Part shown: positions 44,397 to 53,809 of the stretch, one piece after another
Layout: each line of letters starts with the position of its first letter
Numbering within the stretch: the first letter of the stretch is position 1
DNA from: Flavobacteriales bacterium
GTDB lineage: Bacteria; Bacteroidota; Bacteroidia; Flavobacteriales_D; Crocinitomicaceae
Direction of reading: 5' to 3'
DNA length: 64,000 nucleotides
NCBI GenBank assembly: GCA_947462255.1
Contig: CANHOA010000005.1
Location: forward strand, 62,001 to 126,000
Notes under the pieces: generated by a model
What the model was told of the DNA's origin: nothing
Seen by the model: the letters and a program-made list of their open reading frames with translations, nothing else
The model's database searches: none
Position numbers and translations under genes: made by a program

Positions 44397-45557
44397 TTAA
44401 TAAAACGTTTGATTTTCCCTTACCATTTTCCTAAGTAGTGGATTGGGACGATAGCGATCCTCACCATAAATCAACTGTAAATCTTCTAAGCGCAAAAGGA
44501 TTTCTTCCAAACCAATTTCATCCGCCCAAGCTAATAATCCTTTTGGATAATTTACCCCTTTTGTCATGGCGACATCAATATCTTGAATAGATGCAACCTG
44601 CATAAAAACAGCGTCTACCGCTTCATTTATCAGCATGCTAATTACTCGATCAAAAATCTGCCTTCCGATTTTCTCATCCATAGTTGGCTGTGGCATTGAG
44701 CTCCCAGCGGAATAATCATAAAACCCCCTTCCTGATTTACGTCCGTAATAAGCGGCTTCTTTGAGTCGTTTTTGAGTAAATGATGGCTTAAACCTTGGAT
44801 CAAAATAAAAAGCTTGAAAAACTGATTCTGTTACCGCATAGTTTACATCGTTTCCGATATAATCCATTAAGGTAAACGGACCCATTTTAAAGCCACCAAA
44901 TTGCACCATGGCCCAATCAATTGTAGCAAAATCGGCAATTCCCTCCTCGTATATTCGTAAGGCTTCGCCATAAAAAGGGCGCGCAACGCGATTAACAATA
45001 AATCCAGGTGTATCCTTACAAACTACCACTGTTTTTTGCCAAGTACGGATTAAATCAACGATGTCGTTTAAGACCACTGCACTCGTTTGTACCGAAGGAA
45101 TTACCTCCACCAAAGGCATTAAAGGAGCAGGATTAAAAAAATGAATCCCAATGATTCGATCTGGATTTTCAAGAACAGACCCAATTGAAGCAATCGATAA
45201 AGATGAGGTATTACTGGCTAAAATACACTCTTTAGAAACATGCAACTCCATGGTATGAAAAACAGCATTCTTCACCGCCAAATCTTCTACAATAGCTTCA
45301 ATTACAAGATCACATGGTGCGAAGTCCTCTAGATTATTTGCATACTGAATTCGATTTTCAATCGCTAACTTTTCTACTGCCGATATTTTTTCTTTTTCGA
45401 CAAGTTTAGATAGGATGGCAGCTAAAGACGCTTGCGCTTTTTCAAGTTGACCTTTATTCAAATCGACCAAAATTACAGCATGTCCACTTTGTGCAGCTAC
45501 CTGCGCTATTCCTGCACCCATTGTGCCGGCACCTAGTACCCCTATCGTTTTTTTCAT
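44397..45557 (-). CDS. paaH: 3-hydroxyacyl-CoA dehydrogenase (PaaH-like)
   Basis: A 386-residue NAD-dependent dehydrogenase. ATG 45557 gives MKKTIGVLGAGTMGAG with the NAD motif GxGxxG at residues 8-13; the open frame reaches further upstream but lacks homology. The HFFNPAPLMPLVEV segment and two C-terminal 3HCDH domains (VNRVARPFYGEALRI, and MDEKIGRQIFDRVISMLINEA) are present. It is probably the 3-hydroxyadipyl-CoA step of phenylacetate catabolism because it follows paaG by 2 nt. General beta-oxidation is the alternative. Confidence 0.85.
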   Translation of the reverse strand: MKKTIGVLGAGTMGAGIAQVAAQSGHAVILVDLNKGQLEKAQASLAAILSKLVEKEKISAVEKLAIENRIQYANNLEDFAPCDLVIEAIVEDLAVKNAVFHTMELHVSKECILASNTSSLSIASIGSVLENPDRIIGIHFFNPAPLMPLVEVIPSVQTSAVVLNDIVDLIRTWQKTVVVCKDTPGFIVNRVARPFYGEALRIYEEGIADFATIDWAMVQFGGFKMGPFTLMDYIGNDVNYAVTESVFQAFYFDPRFKPSFTQKRLKEAAYYGRKSGRGFYDYSAGSSMPQPTMDEKIGRQIFDRVISMLINEAVDAVFMQVASIQDIDVAMTKGVNYPKGLLAWADEIGLEEILLRLEDLQLIYGEDRYRPNPLLRKMVRENQTFY

Positions 45558-45559
45558 CC

Positions 45560-46333
45560 TTATTTTCCTTTGAATTTCGGCTGTCTTTTTTGTAAAAAAG
45601 CAGCAACACCTTCCGCACAATCTTCCGTTGACCCGGCTTCTACTTGAATTTTTTCTTCGACATCTAGCTGATCCTCTAAGGAATTGAATAATCCTAAATT
45701 TACCGCCTTCTTCGTTAGGCCTAGACCTCTTGTTGGCATTATAGCAAGTTGATTAGCGAAATTTTCAATTTCTTCATCAAAAGATTCATCATCCACCGCT
45801 TTATAGATCATATTTAATTTTTCAGCTTCTGACGCAGACACTTTATCTCCTGTCATCATTAAGGCTAGTGCTTTTTGCATACCAATCAAACGAGGCAGAA
45901 AAAAAGTGCCACCTGAATCAGGTATTAGACCAATTTTTGAGAACGCTTGAATAAACGAAGCGGATTGCTTTGCAATAGTAATATCGCAAGCCAAGGCAAT
46001 ATTCGCTCCTGCTCCTGCGGCGACACCATTTACTGCGGCAATAACCGGTTTTTCTATGGATCGAATTTTTAATATAATTGGATTATAATGATCGCGAACT
46101 ATCGTTTGGAGACCTGGACCATTAGGATCGGTTGCTTCTGCTAAATCTTGTCCTGCGCAAAAAGCTTTTCCTATTCCCGTAATAACGATGACACGCACCT
46201 CATCATTTGTAGCACAATCATCTAGTTGCTGCTGAAGTTGGAGCGCCATCGATTGATTGAACGAATTATACACTTCCGGACGGTTTAAGGCCAAGGTGCA
46301 GACACCATTTATATCGGTACGTTCTATTTCCAT
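45560..46333 (-). CDS. paaG: Phenylacetate-pathway enoyl-CoA isomerase (PaaG-like)
   Basis: A 257-residue crotonase-fold protein. FCAGQDLAE, PVIAAVNGVAAGAGANIAL and GLIPDSGGT with LPRLIGMQKA closely track E. coli PaaG, including AFLQKRQPKFKGK at the C-terminus (E. coli AFLAKRSPQFTGK). PaaG isomerises the ring-epoxide CoA to oxepin-CoA. Only paaG and paaH are in the window; the oxygenase paaABCE and paaZ are absent, so the pathway must be completed elsewhere if present. Confidence 0.88.
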   Translation of the reverse strand: MEIERTDINGVCTLALNRPEVYNSFNQSMALQLQQQLDDCATNDEVRVIVITGIGKAFCAGQDLAEATDPNGPGLQTIVRDHYNPIILKIRSIEKPVIAAVNGVAAGAGANIALACDITIAKQSASFIQAFSKIGLIPDSGGTFFLPRLIGMQKALALMMTGDKVSASEAEKLNMIYKAVDDESFDEEIENFANQLAIMPTRGLGLTKKAVNLGLFNSLEDQLDVEEKIQVEAGSTEDCAEGVAAFLQKRQPKFKGK

Positions 46334-46360
46334 AACGTTAATTAATACTGCAAAACTACT

Positions 46361-47380
46361 TTATTTTTTTACGGAAGAATAAATTTCACTGTGATAGTTT
46401 ACCCGTTCCGCTATTGTTATTCGCAAATGCTTAGGCTCAATAACCTCTATCTCACCGCCGTAGCTAAGTAAGAGACGAATAAACTCCTCAGAGATAAGGA
46501 TATTTAATTCAAAAAAACCATGAGTATCTGTTTGCTTTACAAGCACCTGAGAATGGTGAAATGGCTGAGAATGAATGTATCGCTCAGCAATTTTATTTGC
46601 TTTAAGGGTGATTTTTTCAGGACTTCCCTTAAATGCCGTTATTCCTATAGCATCTTGAAAATATACCATTGGATTAAAATCAAGTGGTAAATTATATTCC
46701 TCAAGTAACAGCGCTAGCTCATTCATTCTATCGAGTGCATAGGTAATGATGTCGTTTTTATCAAAATCAAAAACAAGTACATACCACCTATTCCTATACT
46801 CCTTAAGATAAAGGGGAAGGCCTTTGCGTTGTTTAGCAAGATCGGAAATAAAACTTTGGTACATAAAACTCACCACTTGTTTTTCGCGAATAGCAGCTAA
46901 CAAGCGAGGCAAGAATTCACTTCCACCAATCGAACTAGCCGACTCAAAACCTACATATTGATTAACATCACTCGAAGGATCCGATCCAATAGCAACACGA
47001 TCCACAATCTTGTCAATGGCGGAGCCAAACTGCTGAAAAAATGGTACCTCACGAAATTGTTGCAAGGTATTCACTGCGAAGCGAATTGAGCTTAATTCAT
47101 CTTCAGACAAGGGAATATCATTGATACTAAAATCAGGATCTAGGTAATAATACCCCGCATTACTTTTACTGTATTTAATGGGCGCATCATGGTCCATTTT
47201 CATGGCAAACATATCTTTTTCAATGGTAGAATCACAGATATTATCACCATAACTTTCGCCATAAAGTGCTTCTTCGCACGCTTCCCTTAAATCTGCCTTA
47301 GAAGGGTAAGTCTTGTATTTATTACGCAACATGCGATCAATGATACGGTAGCGAATTAGAGCATTTTTGATATGCGGCAT
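46361..47380 (-). CDS. WYL domain transcriptional regulator
   Basis: A 339-residue protein with an N-terminal HTH region (IDRMLRNKYKTYPSKADLREA, SGYYYLDPDFS) and a WYL domain at about residues 155-250 (FMYQSF ... LPLYLKEYRNRWYVLV). WYL domains sense ligands such as nucleotides or oligonucleotides. It lies 27 nt before the paaG start and so precedes the paaGH genes on the same strand; control of those genes is plausible but unproven. Confidence 0.82.
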   Translation of the reverse strand: MPHIKNALIRYRIIDRMLRNKYKTYPSKADLREACEEALYGESYGDNICDSTIEKDMFAMKMDHDAPIKYSKSNAGYYYLDPDFSINDIPLSEDELSSIRFAVNTLQQFREVPFFQQFGSAIDKIVDRVAIGSDPSSDVNQYVGFESASSIGGSEFLPRLLAAIREKQVVSFMYQSFISDLAKQRKGLPLYLKEYRNRWYVLVFDFDKNDIITYALDRMNELALLLEEYNLPLDFNPMVYFQDAIGITAFKGSPEKITLKANKIAERYIHSQPFHHSQVLVKQTDTHGFFELNILISEEFIRLLLSYGGEIEVIEPKHLRITIAERVNYHSEIYSSVKK

Positions 47381-47390
47381 ACAGGGTAGT

Positions 47391-48794
47391 TTATTTGGAT
47401 TTGTATCCGAACAACTTAAAGAATTTTATCGCTTGAGCAACTTCATAAGGGACATCTTCCTCCCATATAGCAGAACCCATTTTTATTTTACTTAGCACAT
47501 CATCTGACATGATATGAAGCAAGGATTTGTCGTATTCGCTTATCGCTTGCAGCTTACCATTTTCTATCATAAATTGCAATAAACTATAGAGATGCTTTGG
47601 TAATTTTATAGTTGACAAATCGTACATTAATCCATCATCAACATTAATGGCAGGATAAACATATAGTTTAACAGAATTACCAAATCCACGTCCAAAAGCC
47701 TCTAAAAGTCCCCCCTGAAGATTATCATAATAGCGTTCATCAAATATCGTGTTCAAGTTATAAATGCCAACTATAACACCAATCATAGATCCTTTTGTCG
47801 TTGCCGATAAATACTCAACCATTTTATAGTGCTTCAAATAATTTGAGATCATAACCGTATAGCCAAGTGATCCGAGCAATTCCGCACGATCCATAAAGTC
47901 TTTTATCGAAATTTTTCCATCAGCCGTTAAATCTTTGAGCGTCAATTCAAAAATCACCTCCAAACTTCCTTCATCCACATTATTTTCGAGAAGAAAGGCT
48001 TTCTTCCCTTTCTCAATCATATCAATATGGACCTTAGTAACAGGCCTAAACCTTCCCCTCATCAACAATACATTTTTTTTGTAGAGTGCAGTGGCTGGCT
48101 GCAAGACGTTTTTGGCTAGGTCAAACATGGTGGCATCTGTTATTCCTCTTTGAACCAAATTTAAAGAAACAAGTCTATTGTCGACACCTTCAAAATCAGG
48201 CCCTGAAAAGCGTAACATATCAATTTCTATCTTTTCACGCGGCAATCGTGCTACTAATACATCTATAAATTTATCTAAATTATCATGGTGAAAAAAGGCG
48301 GCATAAATAAGATTTACGCCTAAAATCCCCAATGATTCTTGCTGTGATTTATGTCCGGAATCGTGAAGTTTCACGTGTAGAACAATATCGTTTGGCTTTC
48401 CTCCTAAAGTTTTCTGATAACGAATGCCTATCCAACCATGCCCTTGATTTGTTTTGTGATAATTTAATGATTCAACCGTATTACAAAAAGCAAAAAAGCG
48501 AGCATCCTTATTTTTTTCAGGAAGAACCGCTGTTAATTGGTTGTATTCAGCAGATAACATGGTTGCCAAGCGTTCTTCGCACACATATCTTGAAGTTGGA
48601 CCATACATGGAATCTGATATTTTCATATCATAGGCAGAACGAGTAAATGCAATTGTTCCAGAACTCCCTCCAGCTTTAAAAAAATTAGCTGCTACCTCTT
48701 GCCCTGCACCTATTTCAGCAAAGCAGCCATAAATATCTTCTTTGAGATTTATTTTTAAGGCCTTATCCTCCGTTGTTAATCGATCACTGCTCAT
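47391..48794 (-). CDS. Conserved protein of unknown function (467 aa)
   Basis: A 467-residue protein with distinct conserved-looking segments: IYGCFAEIGAGQEVAANFF, GTIAFTRSAYDMKISD, FCNTVESLNYH, GHGWIGIRYQ, ILGVNLIYAAFF and FSGPDFEGVDNRL. I know similar full-length proteins across Bacteroidota, sometimes automatically labelled nicotinate-nucleotide adenylyltransferase. I see no HxGH nucleotidyltransferase motif to support that. Soluble, no signal peptide. It lies 10 nt upstream of the WYL gene in the same direction. Confidence 0.65.
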   Translation of the reverse strand: MSSDRLTTEDKALKINLKEDIYGCFAEIGAGQEVAANFFKAGGSSGTIAFTRSAYDMKISDSMYGPTSRYVCEERLATMLSAEYNQLTAVLPEKNKDARFFAFCNTVESLNYHKTNQGHGWIGIRYQKTLGGKPNDIVLHVKLHDSGHKSQQESLGILGVNLIYAAFFHHDNLDKFIDVLVARLPREKIEIDMLRFSGPDFEGVDNRLVSLNLVQRGITDATMFDLAKNVLQPATALYKKNVLLMRGRFRPVTKVHIDMIEKGKKAFLLENNVDEGSLEVIFELTLKDLTADGKISIKDFMDRAELLGSLGYTVMISNYLKHYKMVEYLSATTKGSMIGVIVGIYNLNTIFDERYYDNLQGGLLEAFGRGFGNSVKLYVYPAINVDDGLMYDLSTIKLPKHLYSLLQFMIENGKLQAISEYDKSLLHIMSDDVLSKIKMGSAIWEEDVPYEVAQAIKFFKLFGYKSK

Positions 48795-48801
48795 TGATGG
48801 A

Positions 48802-49872
48802 TTAATTAGGATCTTTAAATGCTGGATTATTCACAAAATTCAAATCCGTAAGGGTTAGCAAAAACTTTTTCAACAACATCTTCTCTTGAGCATCTAATTG
48901 AACGCCACCTTGACTTGCATATTCAATTAAGGGATCTACAGTAGGTCCTGCATGTACACCGCTTGAATAAAATTCAATGACGTCATCAAGGGTTGCGAAC
49001 CTTCCGTCATGCATGTAAGGCGCAGTTAAAGCAATGTTTCTTAGCGTTGGCACTTTGAATTTTCCATTATCATTTGAATTTCCCGTTACCGCGCCACGGC
49101 CTAAATCCGTTAGGGTGATATCTAATCCATTGTTGCTAAATTTCTTAACACGCATCAGTGGCCCATTATGACAATGGAAACAATCGGCACCGTTTAAACT
49201 TTTAAATAAATCGTATCCTGCCCATTCATCTACTTCAATGGTCGTGAAGATTTGCTGTTCAACAGCATTCAGAGACAAACCATTCTCGTATTTATACATG
49301 ACATCAAATTTTGATTCCCCAGACACCATTGTTCTAATAAATTGAGCAATTGCCTTTGCAACATGGGTAGAATCGATAACTGGAGATCCAAAAGCTTTAA
49401 AGAATCTATTTCGGTAAACCACATCCGCATTTAGCTTTTGAACAGTGACTTGCCAACTTTGATGCATTTCAATCGGATTTAGAACCGGTTCAAGTATTTG
49501 TTGCTCCAAGAAAGTTGCCCTGCCATCCCAGAAGAAAAAATCTTCCCACCCTAAATTAATAAGTGCCATTGATTGACGATTTCCTACTAATCCGTCAATA
49601 CCAACTGAAAATTGATTGTTATCCGAGAATGAATTTTGAGGAGAATGGCAAGTCGCACAACTCATTGTATTATCACCGCTCAATCTTTTTTCATAGAACA
49701 AGTACCTTCCTAATTCTATTCCTTCTTCCGTCATTGGATTATCAGAAGGAATAAGCATTTGAGGGAAGTGTGACGGAATCGACACAGCTGTTGGCGTTGG
49801 TAAATAACTTGCCTTATCTTTATTACAAGAAAACAAGAAAATTAGCGAACTAATACAGAGCCACTTTTTCAT
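48802..49872 (-). CDS. Di-heme cytochrome c peroxidase/MauG family lipoprotein (MbnH-like)
   Basis: A 356-residue lipoprotein with a lipobox ending at Cys16. Two CxxCH heme sites are visible: Cys72-Cys75-His76 (CATCH) and Cys231-Cys234-His235 (CFHCH). The MauG-type FFFWDGRA, NPIEM and APYMHDGRF segments match the cytochrome c peroxidase fold. The gene overlaps the MbnP-like gene by 1 nt. MbnH enzymes oxidise a tryptophan of partner MbnP; the pairing suggests the same here. Confidence 0.86.
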   Translation of the reverse strand: MKKWLCISSLIFLFSCNKDKASYLPTPTAVSIPSHFPQMLIPSDNPMTEEGIELGRYLFYEKRLSGDNTMSCATCHSPQNSFSDNNQFSVGIDGLVGNRQSMALINLGWEDFFFWDGRATFLEQQILEPVLNPIEMHQSWQVTVQKLNADVVYRNRFFKAFGSPVIDSTHVAKAIAQFIRTMVSGESKFDVMYKYENGLSLNAVEQQIFTTIEVDEWAGYDLFKSLNGADCFHCHNGPLMRVKKFSNNGLDITLTDLGRGAVTGNSNDNGKFKVPTLRNIALTAPYMHDGRFATLDDVIEFYSSGVHAGPTVDPLIEYASQGGVQLDAQEKMLLKKFLLTLTDLNFVNNPAFKDPN

Positions 49873-50624
49873 TAATAGGGTGTAAGAGCAGATTTGAAAT
49901 TTTTTCCAAATTTTAAGGTAAGCGCAGCCTGTAGGCTAGATGAATGTGCTAAAAATTCAGTCCGCAAATCGATCGGGGTCATTGCATTACAAATCACATC
50001 AAACAAATCTAATTGAAGCGCAAAAGTATGCGTGTTGGGAGTGGTTTTTACCCAATTTATCGCAGAGAAAGATTTAGATTGAAGATAGTCATCCGTACCA
50101 ACATGAAAGCTAAAATTATGATCATAGTTTTCGATACCATCGATTAAAGTGTCAGATTTTCCTTCTACGCTAATGAAAATATATCCCGGATTCCAACCCC
50201 AATGCATCGTGCCTGCGTTGCTAATATTCAAAGGACTATCATTTGAAAATGTTGATGGATCGTTGTGGTTCAGCAAACTGTCAACCCCTAAAATCATTTG
50301 TAAATCAGAAAATAAATTTACGTCTTGTTCCACTTTCATAAAATAATTGCCCGATAAAGCAAAATCGAAAAATCCAACTTGAGCTAAATTATTGGAACCG
50401 TTTTTTAAGGTGGTGCCAAAGAATTTTAAATCTGTGAATTTAATTTTATACCCTTCCGTGGTTATGTATACAGAATCAAGAAAAAGATTAGATGAATTGT
50501 AGGTAGGCTGTACCGTTATTTCCACGAAAGATTTTGGTGTTTCAATTGGATTAGGCTTATCTTTATTACAAGAATATAAAAAAAAACACCCAGTAAAAAT
50601 GATTAAAAAATAAATCTTTTTCAT
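49872..50624 (-). CDS. MbnP-like copper-binding lipoprotein
   Basis: A 250-residue lipoprotein with a lipobox (LYSC, Cys19). The family core shows MHWGWNPGYIF (His141, Trp142, Trp144) and FHVGTDD (His174), the pattern of MbnP proteins (also called metallo-mystery-pair partner). Other Trp residues lie at 191. In methanotroph MbnP a Trp is converted to kynurenine by MbnH and the protein binds Cu(I). The upstream TATATTTG box sits 4 nt before the ATG. Confidence 0.82.
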   Translation of the reverse strand: MKKIYFLIIFTGCFFLYSCNKDKPNPIETPKSFVEITVQPTYNSSNLFLDSVYITTEGYKIKFTDLKFFGTTLKNGSNNLAQVGFFDFALSGNYFMKVEQDVNLFSDLQMILGVDSLLNHNDPSTFSNDSPLNISNAGTMHWGWNPGYIFISVEGKSDTLIDGIENYDHNFSFHVGTDDYLQSKSFSAINWVKTTPNTHTFALQLDLFDVICNAMTPIDLRTEFLAHSSSLQAALTLKFGKNFKSALTPY

Positions 50625-50628
50625 GCGT

Positions 50629-50636
50629 CAAATATA
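50629..50636 (-). promoter_or_regulatory. -7 box 4 nt before the MbnP-like gene
   Basis: TATATTTG on the minus strand ends 4 nt before ATG 50624, giving a leaderless-type start. Confidence 0.5.
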
Positions 50637-50680
50637 CAAAAACAGCACCTATAAATCAGTACCTTTATCAAAAAATTTCC

Positions 50681-53600
50681 ATGAGTAATAACACAAGACA
50701 AGAAAAACCACTGTTGGTAATGAGCGCGTCTGCGGGAAGTGGAAAAACACACCAGTTAGTTCTAGAATACTTAAGCATATTATTGGAAGAAAAAAATAGT
50801 GTCGGAAAATACAAGTCCATTGTTGCCATGACTTTCACCAATAAAGCAGCAATGGAAATGAAAACTAGAATAATCAATACCTTGGACGGACTAGCAACGA
50901 GGAATACTAGCACCAAGATAAGCTCAATGAGAGAAAACTTACTTGAGGCGCTTCCAATTGATGAGTTAGAATTAATGGCGAGAGCAAAACAAACGCTACA
51001 TGAAATATTACATGGGTATGAAGAATTTCACGTTTCAACCATCGATAAATTCAATTTAAAACTAATCCGTTCCTTTAGTAGGGATTTAGACATTCAAGGC
51101 GACTTTGAAGTTGTATTAAATGAAAGTCAAGTGTTAGCAGAAGTAGTAGATTCAATGCTAAACCGACTTGGCGTTGATGGTTATGAAAACTTAACCGCCT
51201 TAGTAAAAAGATACGCAAAGTTTAATTTTGAAGAGGGAAAAAAATGGAATTTTAGGGATCAACTCATCGATTTTGCTGGTGTGTTGAGTAATGAAAAATA
51301 CCATGCACATGTCCAAAAACTCATCGAAATGACCTTAGATGATGACGCTTTCAAAAATTTACTCAAAGATATAAAAGACATTGAGGCGCCCTTTTTACAA
51401 ACCGCAGGAACACTTTACAACACCTATGTATCGTTGGGCCTTGACGTCGACAAGATTCCAAACAAATCCGTAACCAATAATCAAATACTTGCTCTAGGCA
51501 AATACGATTATTTCCCAATCAAAAAATCGGGTTTATTCACAAAAAAAGTTGATGATTTGCTAAAGGATGAAGCAAAATGCGATTTTATACCTAACGAGTT
51601 GCGCTTAGGTCTATTAAACATTGATGAAGAATTTCAAGGGAATATCCCCCGATTTTTGCTTTTGGAAGCATATAAGAATAACTTTTTCAATATGGCCTTG
51701 CTTCAATTTATTGCAAGTGAAATGGACATAATCAAAAAAGAGGAGCAAATTATTCGAATTTCGGAATTCAACAAAATGATTAGCGTTTTAGTTAGAGATG
51801 AAGAAGCCCCCTACATTTACGAACGGCTTGGTAATCGTTTAAGTTATTTCTTACTAGATGAATTTCAAGACACATCGCGCCTTCAATGGTTAAACCTAAT
51901 TCCTTTACTCCACGAATCATTATCAAAAAACAACCGAAACCTTATCGTAGGAGATCCAAAACAATCCATATACCGATTTAATAATGGATTAGCCGATCAG
52001 TTTGTATCGCTTCCCGCAATTTATAATCCCGAACAAAATGCGCTCACGCAGACACAATCCGATTATTTTAATTCTCGTGGCGCTCTTAGAACATTAACAA
52101 ATAATTATCGCTCATCGAAACAAATCGTAGCCTTTAATAATGCATTTTTTGAGCAACTCATTCCTAATTTATCAGCCAAATCAGCTGAATTCTATTCTTC
52201 TTTGCATCAAGAATCACAATCAAATAAAGAGGGCTTCGTTCGCTTGGTGTCACAAGCAAAAGAATCATGTGATGGAGATTTAATAGAGGATATTATTGCA
52301 ATAATCGAACAATGCATTGAAGATGACTATGACCCTGCAGACATTTGCATCTTATCAGAAACAAAAAAAATAGGGAATGCAATTGCCAACGGCCTAAGCA
52401 ATGCTGGGTACAAAATCGTTTCCGTTGATTCCCTGTTAATTACGAACGATTCAAAAGTTCGACTATGCTTATCCTATCTAAAAAGACGCGAAAAACCATC
52501 TAATACAACAGAAATAAAGCGGTTTGCAGAAAGTTATTTTAGAATAGTTACTGGAAATGCAGGAAGTGAATACCTTTCTTATTTTGAAGAAACAATCAAT
52601 GCGAAAGGTAAGCTAATACGAGGATTTAATGAAACTCGCTTCCTAGATGATAAATTTGGTGGGGTAATTAATTTCTTTTGCGCCTATGAAAACTTATATG
52701 ATTTAATACAAAAGTTCTTCAAACTAATGCAGTGGAAAGAGTCAGAAGAAGCCTACTTGCATCATTTTGCCGATGTATGTTTTGCCTTCCAATCCACGCG
52801 GCAATCGGATATTACAACCTTTAATGCCTATATCGATGAAAATAAAAATAGCATTGCGATTCAATTGCCTGAATCAAGAGATGCCATTAAAGTAATGACC
52901 ATTCATAAATCAAAAGGATTAGAATTTCCGGTTGTAATTTTACCTCAAATCGACTTTTATTTAAAATTCTTATCATTTGCCAACTACCTCATTGATGCTG
53001 GAGAGCAGATTTTATATAAAAATTTATCCTTAAGCAGCGGTATTGAACCAGTAAGATTATTTTCTGAGATTGAAAAAGAATTGATTTTAACAGATAAAAT
53101 GAATCTCTTTTACGTAGCGATGACCCGGCCAGAAAATAGGTTATATGCCTTTAATCATTTCTCAAAAGGTAATTTTGGAGAATTAGTTCATGCTGCCTTA
53201 CAAAAAATAGCTGATCCTTCTATTATTGATATGGTTCCGCTTATCTATGAACAAGGCGATGAAAATGAAAAAAAGGAATATAAAGAGCCCAAAGAAGATG
53301 AATTCTACTGCCCAACGGAACATCATGATAGGCTTTGGTACCCTGACATTGTATTGCGTGCCAATCACGACGAAGCTTTTTCATCAGATGAGATCTTATA
53401 CGGCAACTCTTTTCATTTGTTAATGGCCCAAGTTAATAAACTCGATGAACTCGATGAAACACTTAGTAAACTAATCGCTAATGAAGAAATCAATGGTATT
53501 TATGAAGAACGTTTATTGCGAGAGGCTAAAGGACTTTTGGGCAATTCTATTTACAAGAATTTTATTGAACATTCCAACGATATTCGAAGCGAGACAACCA

Positions 53601-53809
53601 TTATTGTGGGGCCAAAAGAAGTGAAACGACCCGATAAAATAATCTTCTTGTCTGATAAAATAATCATTATTGACTTTAAAACAGGTGCTAAGCAAAGCAA
53701 GCATATTGATCAAGCTATTACGTATCAAGGAATTATGAATGAAATGTTTGAATTACCAACTGAAACGTATTTATACTATTCCGCTAGCTCTGAATTAATC
53801 ATTTGCTAA
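50681..53809 (+). CDS. UvrD-type helicase/nuclease (AddA/RecB-like)
   Basis: A 1042-residue protein. Helicase motifs are readable: motif I SASAGSGKTHQL at about residue 14, motif II LLDEFQDTSR, motif III VGDPKQSIYRF, motif V VMTIHKSKGLEFPVV, motif VI YVAMTRPENR. The C-terminal region has a PD-(D/E)xK-type IIDFKTGAK, the AddA/RecB nuclease. A partner AddB is not adjacent. It is likely involved in DNA break end-resection. It converges with the CTP-synthase-like gene with a 15-nt overlap. Confidence 0.88.
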   Translation: MSNNTRQEKPLLVMSASAGSGKTHQLVLEYLSILLEEKNSVGKYKSIVAMTFTNKAAMEMKTRIINTLDGLATRNTSTKISSMRENLLEALPIDELELMARAKQTLHEILHGYEEFHVSTIDKFNLKLIRSFSRDLDIQGDFEVVLNESQVLAEVVDSMLNRLGVDGYENLTALVKRYAKFNFEEGKKWNFRDQLIDFAGVLSNEKYHAHVQKLIEMTLDDDAFKNLLKDIKDIEAPFLQTAGTLYNTYVSLGLDVDKIPNKSVTNNQILALGKYDYFPIKKSGLFTKKVDDLLKDEAKCDFIPNELRLGLLNIDEEFQGNIPRFLLLEAYKNNFFNMALLQFIASEMDIIKKEEQIIRISEFNKMISVLVRDEEAPYIYERLGNRLSYFLLDEFQDTSRLQWLNLIPLLHESLSKNNRNLIVGDPKQSIYRFNNGLADQFVSLPAIYNPEQNALTQTQSDYFNSRGALRTLTNNYRSSKQIVAFNNAFFEQLIPNLSAKSAEFYSSLHQESQSNKEGFVRLVSQAKESCDGDLIEDIIAIIEQCIEDDYDPADICILSETKKIGNAIANGLSNAGYKIVSVDSLLITNDSKVRLCLSYLKRREKPSNTTEIKRFAESYFRIVTGNAGSEYLSYFEETINAKGKLIRGFNETRFLDDKFGGVINFFCAYENLYDLIQKFFKLMQWKESEEAYLHHFADVCFAFQSTRQSDITTFNAYIDENKNSIAIQLPESRDAIKVMTIHKSKGLEFPVVILPQIDFYLKFLSFANYLIDAGEQILYKNLSLSSGIEPVRLFSEIEKELILTDKMNLFYVAMTRPENRLYAFNHFSKGNFGELVHAALQKIADPSIIDMVPLIYEQGDENEKKEYKEPKEDEFYCPTEHHDRLWYPDIVLRANHDEAFSSDEILYGNSFHLLMAQVNKLDELDETLSKLIANEEINGIYEERLLREAKGLLGNSIYKNFIEHSNDIRSETTIIVGPKEVKRPDKIIFLSDKIIIIDFKTGAKQSKHIDQAITYQGIMNEMFELPTETYLYYSASSELIIC

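Noticed and set aside
47391-48794. Nicotinate-nucleotide adenylyltransferase label
   Set aside because: No HxGH or SxTxxR motif is visible, so I left it as unknown function.
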